Part shown: piece by piece, positions 1-8,600 of the stretch | How the letters are laid out: the number at the start of each line of letters is the position of its first letter | Numbering within the stretch: position 1 is the stretch's first letter | NCBI GenBank assembly: GCA_913043185.1 | Contig: CAJWMI010000065.1 | Location: 1-9,299, forward strand | Length of the DNA stretch: 9,299 bases | Direction of reading: 5' to 3' | Source of the DNA: an uncultured Fidelibacterota bacterium | Lineage (GTDB): Bacteria; Marinisomatota; Marinisomatia; Marinisomatales; UBA1611 | Made by a program: the position numbers and the translations under genes | Notes under the pieces: model-generated | Told to the model about the DNA's origin: nothing | The model's database searches: none | Seen by the model: the letters and a program-made list of their open reading frames with translations, nothing else

Positions 1-198
1 GACACTAAAAATATAGATTTTTTGATGATAATATTCCTAGATATAAATATAATTAAAGAATATTAATGGTAAATAAGTGCAAACCAGAATATTTTTTGCA
101 ATTATATTTTTCTTTCTAAAAATTTGATAATTTTTGTTAAAATAATTTTAAAATATTAGAAAAATAAAAAAATCTTTTATAAAAATTTGTAACTAGAA
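1..198. other. AT-rich intergenic tail
   Basis: By hand count about 29 of 198 bases are G or C (about 15%), far below the neighbouring coding DNA. No reading frame of useful length is seen. Apart from the weak hairpin at 170-188, there is a second A/T-only inverted repeat at 118-135 (seven pairs, four-base loop). No RNA gene, promoter or repeat can be supported. Confidence 0.6.
161..188 (-). terminator. Possible weak A/T-only terminator after the TonB receptor gene
   Basis: Starting 10 bases after the TAG stop, the minus-strand RNA can pair AAAUUUUU with AAAAGAUUU (170-188; eight pairs including one G-U, with a 3-base loop). A U-rich stretch, UUUUUAUUUU (170-161), follows. The position is right for the end of the operon, but the stem has no G-C pair and would be weak. 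In DNA this AT-rich such hairpins arise by chance. Confidence 0.25.
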
Positions 199-2628
199 CT
201 AAAACGCAAAATCAATTCCCATCATTACTTGCTTTCCAAGTGCGGGCTCAATAATCGATCTTGAAATATCGGTGTGTTCAGTAAGATTTCGAATGTCAAG
301 AAAAACTGAAGCTTTGTTTGTTACCCAATAGTTAAACCTTAATCGAACTGAGTTAAACGGCTTATAGTGCATCAGTAAATCTTTGCTATAATAACTGAAG
401 GGAGAAACATCAGGATTGTACAGACCGTCATAGTACAGGAGCCAGTCTCTGCCTTTTTTCTTACCGATATAGCTAATATCTAAAGCAACAGATCCGCCCT
501 TCGTAGATTTTGAGCTGAAACCAGGAATATTATAAACCAGTGATAGATTCCCTGTTGAAGAAGGAACATCATTTCTGCGAGTGCCTTTATCATAGAACCC
601 TTCATAGACCGGATCATTCTGACGCAGACTGTCTTCACCCCACCTGCTATCTAAGATAGAATAGTTCGCACTTATATCTAGTGGACCGACCCTGGTCTTG
701 GCCGCCAGCTCCCATCCTTTGTTGATAATCTGTCCAAGATTTATATACCAGTATTCCTGTTTAATAGTCTGCAGGTCATCTATACTCGGATCATTTGCGA
801 TACCATCTAAGAAAAGCTGGTCAAAATAAGTGACCTCAACAAAAAAATTATCACCAAAATAAAAATCAGCCCCCAGCTCATAGCCGGACTGACGCTCTGG
901 TCTTAGGTCTGGGTTGCCAATGTTTATACTATAGTTAGACTCACTTGGCAGCGCCTGCATCGCCTTAGGAGGATTAATTCCCCCACTGCCCCAGGAAGCT
1001 CTGGATTTTATGATCATACCACCAATTTCAGATAAATAGGATAATCCTAGTCTTGGGCTATAGTGGGTGCCATAGTCTTTACCAAAATATTCGTTCTGCT
1101 CGACACGTTCGCCTATGGTTAAATATATTCTGTCTTTATAGTCAATAACGATTTCTCCATAATAGCCGGAGTTTTGATTGCTCTGGTCAACGATAGATAC
1201 GTCATCAAAGTCCTCGTAATAATACTGATCTTTTATCTCATCCATGCTGCCCGAGAGCCTAACATGGTTGCTCATTGTTCTCTGAGTCCCTGTGGTCAGG
1301 TCTATATTAAAACTGTTTGAGATCCTTTTCTTATAGTGCCAAAAATAATTTAGTGTATAACGATTCCAATCCTCTGTCAAATATGCTTGTCCAGAGTTTG
1401 CATAGTGTTTTTTATATAGGAATCTTTTTGAATCGTTTCCGATTACCAGGCTCTGATACCAATCCTGAGTAAAACTGTGAGTGATATTTAGGCTAAACCC
1501 GGGCTTATAATAACTTGTACCACCACTAGCGAGCGAGTCGTCCCAGTGATCTGGCGCGTTTGTCCATGATCGATCTTCTTTATACTCAAGAAGATGATAA
1601 AGATTACTAATAAAGCCTTGCTGTCCCCAACTGTGATAGGTTTTAACATCAATAACCGCTGTCCCGATTCTTGCATTTACCGAACCGTGAACCTTTAACC
1701 GTTCGATGTCTTTACCATTCCCCGGCATCACCTCTTGATCAATAGAATTATTAAACCCTATGTTATAACTAGCGTTTGAAGAGTTTCCTCCGCTCATACT
1801 AAATGTTGTTTCCTGTCCTACAGCATCATCATCTAAAATCGGCGCCTGAGTAATTTTACGGGCAAACTTTAGTTTCATAACTGTTTTTCTAGATCTGGAA
1901 CCTTTTTTTGTAAAAATATGGATAATACCGCTCTGTGCATTAGACCCGTGCAAGGTTGATCCCATGGGACCCCTTAATACCTCAATCTTTTCAATGTCAG
2001 AAGGGTCGATAAAATCCGCTATCCCTGGATAGGACTGCATGTCAAAACCTAGAAGCTCTACACCATCAATATAAATCTTAACATCCCCAAGGGGCCGGCC
2101 TGATCCACTGGTGCCGCCTCTTAGTGTAAACGCAGAATTATTTTGCCCTGGCCTAGAAGGAAGATTCGCATAGCCTCCCGGCACCTTGCCGGTTAACACC
2201 TCATCAATACTACGCACAGGAAGACGCCTGAGGTCATCCTGAGAAATAATTGTCACCGGGCTCGCCTGGGCTCTTTTTTTCCTTTCGCTGAAACTGGCAG
2301 CAACAACAACCTCATCAAGGTCTACAAGTGACATCACAAGCTCAAAATCAATGGCTATTGGTTTGCCCTCTTCTGTTGCAATCTCTTTTATCATCATTCT
2401 GTGACCAATATACCTGGCAGAAATTTTGTAGGACCGGTCTGAGGGAACCCTTTCTATGATATAGTAGCCAGATATGTCCGTTGCTGCGCCTAAGGCAGTA
2501 CCCTCTATAAACACATTAGCGCCCACTAGAGGTTTCCCCTTATCATTTTTTACAGTACCAGAAATAGTGACCGACTGGGAGAATGATATTGAAGTTACCA
2601 TTAGGTATAATAATAGATTGATTCTCAT
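199..2628 (-). CDS. TonB-dependent outer-membrane receptor with N-terminal carboxypeptidase-regulatory-like domain
   Basis: Predicted outer-membrane active transporter powered by TonB; the ligand is unknown. The 809-residue protein starts with a signal peptide (about 1-18, hydrophobic LLLYLMVTSISFS). A carboxypeptidase-D-regulatory-like beta-sandwich follows (about 20-98, with GTVKNDKGKPLVGANVFIEG and later DISGYY). Then come a TonB-box-like DEVVV (105-109) and a plug domain (about 118-243, with IYIDGVEL and IEKIEVLRGPMGSTLHGSNA). The rest is a beta-barrel ending in aromatic FAF. NPDLRPE at 572-578 is the conserved barrel motif of such receptors. At 809 residues it is shorter than typical SusC (about 1000), its plug ends in the general RGP..S..HG form, and no SusD gene is visible, so I call it TonB-dependent receptor and not SusC. 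It is last in the cluster, 17 bases after the preceding gene. The ATG at 2628 is chosen because it yields the full signal peptide. No Shine-Dalgarno precedes it, so coupling to the upstream gene is possible. Confidence 0.95.
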   Translation of the reverse strand: MRINLLLYLMVTSISFSQSVTISGTVKNDKGKPLVGANVFIEGTALGAATDISGYYIIERVPSDRSYKISARYIGHRMMIKEIATEEGKPIAIDFELVMSLVDLDEVVVAASFSERKKRAQASPVTIISQDDLRRLPVRSIDEVLTGKVPGGYANLPSRPGQNNSAFTLRGGTSGSGRPLGDVKIYIDGVELLGFDMQSYPGIADFIDPSDIEKIEVLRGPMGSTLHGSNAQSGIIHIFTKKGSRSRKTVMKLKFARKITQAPILDDDAVGQETTFSMSGGNSSNASYNIGFNNSIDQEVMPGNGKDIERLKVHGSVNARIGTAVIDVKTYHSWGQQGFISNLYHLLEYKEDRSWTNAPDHWDDSLASGGTSYYKPGFSLNITHSFTQDWYQSLVIGNDSKRFLYKKHYANSGQAYLTEDWNRYTLNYFWHYKKRISNSFNIDLTTGTQRTMSNHVRLSGSMDEIKDQYYYEDFDDVSIVDQSNQNSGYYGEIVIDYKDRIYLTIGERVEQNEYFGKDYGTHYSPRLGLSYLSEIGGMIIKSRASWGSGGINPPKAMQALPSESNYSINIGNPDLRPERQSGYELGADFYFGDNFFVEVTYFDQLFLDGIANDPSIDDLQTIKQEYWYINLGQIINKGWELAAKTRVGPLDISANYSILDSRWGEDSLRQNDPVYEGFYDKGTRRNDVPSSTGNLSLVYNIPGFSSKSTKGGSVALDISYIGKKKGRDWLLYYDGLYNPDVSPFSYYSKDLLMHYKPFNSVRLRFNYWVTNKASVFLDIRNLTEHTDISRSIIEPALGKQVMMGIDFAF

Positions 2629-2645
2629 AATTTTTTCAGAGCAAT

Positions 2646-4172
2646 CTATTTTAACAAAGTCATCTTCCCAGTCTTAGACTGCGACCCGGCATCTAACCTG
2701 TAAAAGTAAATGCCAGATGAAACTGGGTTTAGTGACTGGTCTTTTCCGTCCCAGCTAACACTGTGATATCCGATCCCAACAGGACCTATGAAAATTTTAC
2801 GCACAAGCTTTCCATCCATCGCATAAACAGACAAATCCATCTCAGAAGGGCTTTGTAACGAAAAATTGATTTTTGTTGTAGGGTTGAATGGGTTTGGATA
2901 GTTACCCTGAAGATTAAATGAGCTAGGAATTGGTTCATCATCAATGGATAAGGTTCCAAACATAAAGGATTTTTTCGTTGTGGCGGCAATATTACCATCT
3001 TCATCCTCTGCGGTTACCCACCAATATATCCTTGTGCCACTAGAATAATATTGTTCGATTTTGGCACAATAGTGGTACTGCTGCTCCAGCAGATTAAAAC
3101 AACTAGCCTGCTGAAGGAGTACGTTTTCACTTGCGTCAAGAGAATTAACCTGCCAGTGAAGTACTACCTGAACATTTTCCATCAGCTCTACTATCGCATC
3201 ATTTATCCTTATGGTAATCCTTATATATGTTCCTGGGGGGATATACTCTTGTATTGGCTCAATAGAAGAAATACCAACATGTAAAATCTCAATCTTAGGA
3301 GGCATTGTTCCTGCAATATTTGCTACATAGTTAAGGTTTGGTGTCTTGTCATCTATATACCAACCCTGCTCACTACTTGGCCCACTACAGTTGCTATAAT
3401 AATATTTTAGTCCAGGCGCTGGATGCACAAACAGACCATAGTACCAATATGTAGAGCGTTGACCGCTAACAGTGATCAATGATCCTTCATCCATCGATCC
3501 GTTGCTTTCTCCAAGATAAGTGATCACAACAGCAATATATTCATCTTTTAAAAAATTTGCTCCGCCTGCTGCAGAAAAATCAGCATAGTGAAACCCACTC
3601 GAAAGATTTGACGGCGTCTGAACGATTGTGCTGTCATCACCCACCGGTAACACTTTGTCACCAAAAATAGATTGACCAAGGTCTTGCTCAGCGAGCGAGT
3701 TACACGGACCGGTACCAGAGTTAAAATTATTCCAAACTAAGTTTTCTGATCCTGAGCTGACACTAGGATAGGGCGTAGACGGATCGGCCTCTGTGTGGGC
3801 ATAGCCGAGCCAGCTATTTTGGCCTTCTTGCTCGTAAGGATAGAGGCTGCCATCAGAACGATAAGGATAGCCGGAAAGGCCTTGTTTAAATACCTCTACC
3901 TGAAGCTTGGCTGTCTCACCATTTGTGTTCCACTGTCCAATATTAATGCCCACCTGGTTTAACGTAAGATCAGCCGGGACCCTATAAATTTCCATAATAA
4001 TATCACCCGGGTAAATATGGATCCCAACCGAGTCATCATATTCAAGGCTTAAGGTATCTAAAAGATCGCGTGAGCCGCTTGTCTCAACTACACCTGCTTT
4101 CATAAGTGCAACCGGAATCAGTAATAAGTAAACAAATATCATTCGAATGGTGAGTATATTAATTGCTTTCAT
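2646..4172 (-). CDS. Secreted protein of unknown function with type IX secretion (Por) C-terminal sorting domain
   Basis: A 508-residue exported protein. The N-terminus is a signal peptide (about 1-26, core IFVYLLLIPVAL). Residues 35-290 are rich in beta-strand, Tyr, Trp, Gly and Ser and match nothing I recognise. Residues about 291-405 look like an Ig/fibronectin-type module (PPKIEILHVG ... RIYWWVTAEDEDGN). Residues 416-508 are a T9SS type A sorting domain of the FlgD-Ig type, with YPNPFNPTT at 425-433, then VSWDGKD, SSGIYFYRL and a basic end TGKMTLLK. In this family the domain directs export across the outer membrane and is then removed or used for surface attachment. Four cysteines (157, 262, 358, 369) could form two disulfides. 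The ATG at 4172 is preferred over an in-frame TTG two codons upstream, because AAGGAG lies 8 bases before the ATG but only 2 before the TTG. The gene lies 12 bases after the TlpA-like gene, whose TAA stop overlaps that ribosome site. The biochemical role is unknown. Confidence 0.88.
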   Translation of the reverse strand: MKAINILTIRMIFVYLLLIPVALMKAGVVETSGSRDLLDTLSLEYDDSVGIHIYPGDIIMEIYRVPADLTLNQVGINIGQWNTNGETAKLQVEVFKQGLSGYPYRSDGSLYPYEQEGQNSWLGYAHTEADPSTPYPSVSSGSENLVWNNFNSGTGPCNSLAEQDLGQSIFGDKVLPVGDDSTIVQTPSNLSSGFHYADFSAAGGANFLKDEYIAVVITYLGESNGSMDEGSLITVSGQRSTYWYYGLFVHPAPGLKYYYSNCSGPSSEQGWYIDDKTPNLNYVANIAGTMPPKIEILHVGISSIEPIQEYIPPGTYIRITIRINDAIVELMENVQVVLHWQVNSLDASENVLLQQASCFNLLEQQYHYCAKIEQYYSSGTRIYWWVTAEDEDGNIAATTKKSFMFGTLSIDDEPIPSSFNLQGNYPNPFNPTTKINFSLQSPSEMDLSVYAMDGKLVRKIFIGPVGIGYHSVSWDGKDQSLNPVSSGIYFYRLDAGSQSKTGKMTLLK

Positions 4173-4180
4173 AATCAAAT

Positions 4181-4186
4181 CTCCTT
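4181..4186 (-). promoter_or_regulatory. Strong Shine-Dalgarno site fused to the upstream stop codon
   Basis: On the minus strand the sequence reads TAAGGAG. TAA (4187-4185) is the stop codon of the TlpA-like gene, and AAGGAG (4186-4181) is a near-consensus ribosome-binding site 8 bases before ATG 4172. It decides the start of the sorting-domain protein. The overlap suggests that ribosomes finishing the upstream gene can restart here. Confidence 0.8.
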
Positions 4187-5585
4187 AGCTATTTGAGAAT
4201 TTCATTATTCTGGGTTTATCTAAATAACCGTCTATAAATTTTCTAACCTCTTTCGAAGATGGCCTTGGCGCATTCGCGGTGATAATTTTTCCTTGTGCAT
4301 CGATCATCATAAACCGGGGTATAAGGCTAACGCTAAATGCTCTCATAAAATCCGAGTTTAAACCTTCATCATCATAAAGATGAATCCCGCCTATATTTTT
4401 TTCAGCAACCATTTTTCTCCACTTACTGTAATCATTTTTTGAGTCAATTGAGACACTCACAAACTCAATATCTTTTTCATCATATTCCTTGACCAATTCT
4501 TTTAGAGCGGGAAACTCTATGATACATGGCCCGCACCAGGTTGCCCATACATCTATATATAATAACTTACCTCTTAGATCTTCTAATCTTGTCATACCAC
4601 CATCATAGTTTTCATAATTAAAATCTACTGAGGCTAATCCAGCCTTGGTCGACTTAGCTGAGTTATACCTTTGTGTAAGCTTATCTCTCATTCTTTCCGT
4701 GGAAAGCAGACTCATAATTTTATGATAATCTTCATCAATATTTTCGTTTTCATCTTTCATCTGTCTGATCAACATACTCGCAAACTGCTCTCTAATGTCT
4801 ATGCTTTTTATACCGCTAATTTTACCTTTAACAAAATCAATGATCGTCAGGCTGGGATTATTTTGCATCTCTTTTTTAGAAGACATGAGAAAATTTTCAA
4901 TAATGAGATTTCTGTAGGCTCTGGAGTGCCTAAAAAGTACATCATCATCCGTATCCATAGATAAAATTGGATCAAAATAATCCTCTGGAAGATCCGGATC
5001 TATTTTTTTGTGATAGTGAAAAAACTTTTTATAATTATTATATGTTTGCAGGTATTCATACTCAATTATTTTCTTCTCAATCTCTATATCTTTTTGACCT
5101 AGTCCTGATTTATCTAGTAAACTAAATAACGTGTCTCTTGTTTTTTCGATCTTTGGCAAAAACTCATTCAGCGGTACAACAAAATATTCTTTAGGATCAC
5201 CAACTCTGCTTGATCTAAGATGAGATTTTGCAACATTATAATTATTTTCTTTTTTTAATTCACCAGAATAAGACATTGACTTGTAAAAATTATTCGCGTC
5301 AATCTGTACATTTACATTGTGCCCTCGTTTAAACCTTACGGTTGTGTAAGACCTGCCTACCTGGAAAAAATAATATCCATCTTTATCAACAAGTACCTGT
5401 CCAGAAAAATCTCCCAGCGAGTCAATAGCAATCTCTTGCTTTAGGGTACTGTTATAGTTAGTCACCTTAATAATTTTTTCACTATTATTTTTTATATTTC
5501 CTGAAAAGGTAATGTGAGATCTATCAATCTTCCCGCAGGATAGAATAATGGCGGCTAAGGCAACGTATGGAAAATGTTTGTTCAA
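4185..5585 (-). CDS. TlpA/ResA-like thioredoxin-fold lipoprotein (thiol-disulfide oxidoreductase)
   Basis: Predicted extracytoplasmic thiol-disulfide oxidoreductase, probably reducing or rearranging disulfides in exported proteins. The 466-residue chain begins with a lipoprotein signal (hydrophobic VALAAIIL, then Ser-Cys with Cys17 as the lipidated residue). A small beta-rich domain (about 24-115) resembles the DUF4369-type domain often placed before TlpA modules in Bacteroidota. A charged, helix-rich middle follows (about 125-320). The thioredoxin domain (about 325-460) has WATWCGPC with catalytic Cys351 and Cys354, and a Pro at 423 in SLIPRF at the expected cis-Pro position. The start is TTG at 5585: it gives a complete lipoprotein signal, an in-frame TAA lies eight codons upstream, and no ATG lies between. 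No Shine-Dalgarno is visible, so the exact start is less certain than the gene. It sits 54 bases after the FG-GAP gene and 12 before the sorting-domain gene. Its substrate is not known; cysteine-containing neighbours are candidates (inference). Confidence 0.93.
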   Translation of the reverse strand: MNKHFPYVALAAIILSCGKIDRSHITFSGNIKNNSEKIIKVTNYNSTLKQEIAIDSLGDFSGQVLVDKDGYYFFQVGRSYTTVRFKRGHNVNVQIDANNFYKSMSYSGELKKENNYNVAKSHLRSSRVGDPKEYFVVPLNEFLPKIEKTRDTLFSLLDKSGLGQKDIEIEKKIIEYEYLQTYNNYKKFFHYHKKIDPDLPEDYFDPILSMDTDDDVLFRHSRAYRNLIIENFLMSSKKEMQNNPSLTIIDFVKGKISGIKSIDIREQFASMLIRQMKDENENIDEDYHKIMSLLSTERMRDKLTQRYNSAKSTKAGLASVDFNYENYDGGMTRLEDLRGKLLYIDVWATWCGPCIIEFPALKELVKEYDEKDIEFVSVSIDSKNDYSKWRKMVAEKNIGGIHLYDDEGLNSDFMRAFSVSLIPRFMMIDAQGKIITANAPRPSSKEVRKFIDGYLDKPRIMKFSNS

Positions 5586-5639
5586 TATTAATTCAGAATT
5601 ATTTGTTTATAAATAGCATATGATTATTACTGAAATATA
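5586..5639 (-). other. Short gap between the FG-GAP gene and the TlpA-like gene
   Basis: These 54 A/T-rich bases contain an 11-base interrupted palindrome, AATTCAGAATT (5590-5600), just before the TTG start. I see no Shine-Dalgarno, no convincing promoter of the Bacteroidota TAnnTTTG type and no terminator. Read-through from the upstream gene is the simplest reading. Confidence 0.4.
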
Positions 5640-8600
5640 CTATAGTGAACTTAGCCCTTTTATGCCTTTGTATTCATCAATCTCCTCTTTAGATCCGTCA
5701 GGCCACTGAATAACGATTTTTTTTATACTTTTTTTGTTTCCAATAAAAACAATCGGGGCTGAATGAGACAGATATCCTTCGCCACCAAAAGCTTCATGCA
5801 ATTGAACCGAACTATCACTATAGTATACCCAAATTTTTGAGCCAATAAATCTTTTACCTTTTGGAAAATCTGGCAGCCTTATTGAATAAGACTCTGTACT
5901 TGTTTGGTTAATGAACGATTTGAACTTGCCATTATTTACACCGACAAGAAAGTCAACCCTGCCATCCTGATTTAAATCATGAGTTGTGAGACTGGTTGCA
6001 TCTCCTGGTACTACAAGTCCACTCTTTTCAGGTGAGATTGGCTCAAACGATCCAGAACCATCTCCTAATAATAATTGGCTTACGCCCCCATGCATATAAC
6101 CCGTCTCACGTTGTGGACCTGAAAAATTTTGAACCACATACAGATCTAGATTCCCATCGCCGTTAACATCACATAATGCTGACCCAAATATTGGACTAGA
6201 CTGAACAATGCGAGGCAGTGGTCTAAAAACAAATTCAATATTCCCGTTACTATCTGTTCTATTTTCTAATAATCCAGACGCAAGTTCAGTAACCTCATAC
6301 CTATCAGCAGAGCTTAATAACTCGGATGAATAGATTTCATTTAAAGAGGAAATAGCAAAATCGTGATAGGTGGGAAATTTCTCTTTTATCATTGGCATTG
6401 CACCGCTTGAACAACCTAGACCCCTTCGAGGAAAGCAGACGCTGCCTTCAAACTTAGCCTCAACAATATGTTTCTTTCCATTTCCTTCAAAATCGCCATA
6501 GAATAATATCTCAGGATTACCAACAGACGCCTTATACTTTGTATTATAACCTGTGTTACCTACTATATAGTCGGTGTCTCCATCGTTATCAATGTCTCCT
6601 CCGCTGATGCTATTAAACCATCCAGACCGTTCAACCAAACCAACATCAATTGTCCGGTCAATAAGTTTTCCCTTTTCATTATGAAAAAAACGCACCGGAC
6701 CCCACTCATAGGTAACCAAAAGATCGGGCCAGCTGTCATTATCAACATCGGAAAACACAGCGCCGGTAACCATTCCTGAGAGTTTTATCTCTGGGGCAAT
6801 TTTATCGGTCGCATCTATGTATTTTTTGCCTGTATTTTGAAGTATACATGATACCGGGCTTTGAGGATATTCACCAGGAACTACCCGCCCTCCAATAAAT
6901 AGCTCTAGCCTGCCGTTACGATTGATATCTGCACCAACAATGACTCCCCCGCTGTTATTCATTTTTGGTAATAAAGAAGCAGATCCTCTGAAAAAATTAC
7001 CACTACCATCATTGATATATATTCTGTCATCTAGCAGAGAACTGCCTGGTGAGCACTCCACGCCTCCGCTAACAACATACAGATCCAGATCATTGTCACT
7101 ATCCGGATCTATAAAAATGGCTCCCATATCTTCAAAGCTTGCATCATAGGTAAATCCTGGCTGATGCTTACTAACAAAATCAGATCCATTGTTTACATAA
7201 ATCTGGCCTGAAAACCCGGACGATCCACCAACAAATAGATCATCATCACCATCGCCATCAATATCTCCCCAGGCAATTCCCGATCCTAACTGAGATAGTT
7301 TATTTGGCAGTAATTTTTCTCGTTTAAAATCATCAAAAAACTTTTCACGATGCCTAATACTAGCTAATAATCCAGTGTCCTTTTTAAACATTACATCTTT
7401 TTGCTTTTTAGCGCCGGCTTCCGTCTCTTTTTCTGATACCGTATACAAATAGCCAGCAGGAATATCGCGCAAGATTTGCACAGCGCCTGAGGGCCAATGA
7501 ATGGTAATTTTATCTGCTCGATTACTTTTGCCTAAGCCAAAATGAATAATAGACTCACTAGAGGACATAAAACCTCTTGAGCTAGATGAATAACGTAACA
7601 TTTTTTTTGATTTTTTATCATATTCCAATTCGATTCTTGCACCAAGACCCTGGCTGTTTGCTCGCTCTCCGATCAAAATAATCCGGATAGAATTACTACT
7701 GTTCGATACGTCATTACGATAGACACGTGCCGGTTCATTAAACCCGTTCATTACAATGTCTAAATCACCGTCACCATCTAGATCTCCCAGCGCTGATCCA
7801 GTACTTACTCCAAAATGATCCAAACTCCATTCACTGCTGACATCTTTAAACTTCAAACTACCCAAATTTTTGTAAACTAAATTTCTCAATCGATAGGGCT
7901 CTTCATCCTTCCAATAGACCATCAGGCCTTCCTCTTTAAATATTTTTTTATTATTACTTGCTAGATTCCTGAATCGATCCTTGAGATCTCCATTGACAAA
8001 GTCTCTTGACATACCATTTGTAAAATAAACATCCTCAAAACCATCATTGTCTAGGTCTCCAAATTTCACTGTCCATGTCCAGTCTGTGGCCGCGAGTCCA
8101 TTAAGATATGCTACCTCCATAAACCTCTCCGTTCCCGTATTAAGATAGAGAACATTTCTCATGTACTGAGGAGGATTTGGGAAATTTAAAAACCAGGCTT
8201 CACTATTTGGGCCACTCATTGAGCCCATAGATACCTTGTCTCTGTAGTGGTTACTGCCTGCCATATCAGAGGCCATTAGATCCATCTTACCATCATTATT
8301 AATATCACTATAGTCAGAGCCCATAGAAAACCATGGCGTATACGGTAGCGCCTGATCTGCAACATCAACAAATCTGACTGCGCCACTTGAATCAACTCCC
8401 AGATTCTGAAATAAATGATCCGGTCCCATGTAATCATTAGCCACATACAAGTCTGGCCATCCATCCTTATTATAGTCCCACCATGTAGAGGACAGACCAT
8501 AGTATGGATTTTTCCCGATACCTGATTCAGTTGTAACATCAACAAAATGACCACCATCATTTCTATACAGATAATCATATTGACCAGCGTTTATTAAGAT

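Noticed and set aside
1..198. Search for a tRNA, small RNA or divergent promoter in the AT-rich tail
   Set aside because: There is no cloverleaf or G-C stem and no promoter pair I can defend. The inverted repeats are purely A/T and expected by chance at this composition.
4173..4178. TTG at 4178 as start of the sorting-domain protein
   Set aside because: It lies only 2 bases from the AAGGAG site, whereas the in-frame ATG at 4172 has a normal 8-base spacing.
4671..4964. Plus-strand open frame of 97 codons opposite the TlpA-like gene
   Set aside because: It is antisense to a well-supported gene, shows no recognisable domain and has no ribosome site. The plus-strand frames at 2474-2677, 3051-3284 and 6922-7149 are treated the same way.
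7220..7270. Repetitive-looking ATC/CATC-rich DNA, suggestive of a short tandem repeat
   Set aside because: On the coding strand it spells a calcium loop (DIDGDGDDD). The repetition is Asp/Gly codon use in FG-GAP motifs, scattered at unequal spacing through the gene, and not a DNA tandem repeat or CRISPR array.
8276..8578. Open frame of 100 codons on the minus strand inside the FG-GAP gene
   Set aside because: It lies wholly within the FG-GAP coding sequence in another frame, has low-complexity Met/Ile-rich composition and no ribosome site. It is a shadow. The minus-strand frames at 1488-1676, 2786-3004 and 6563-6748 are rejected for the same reason.
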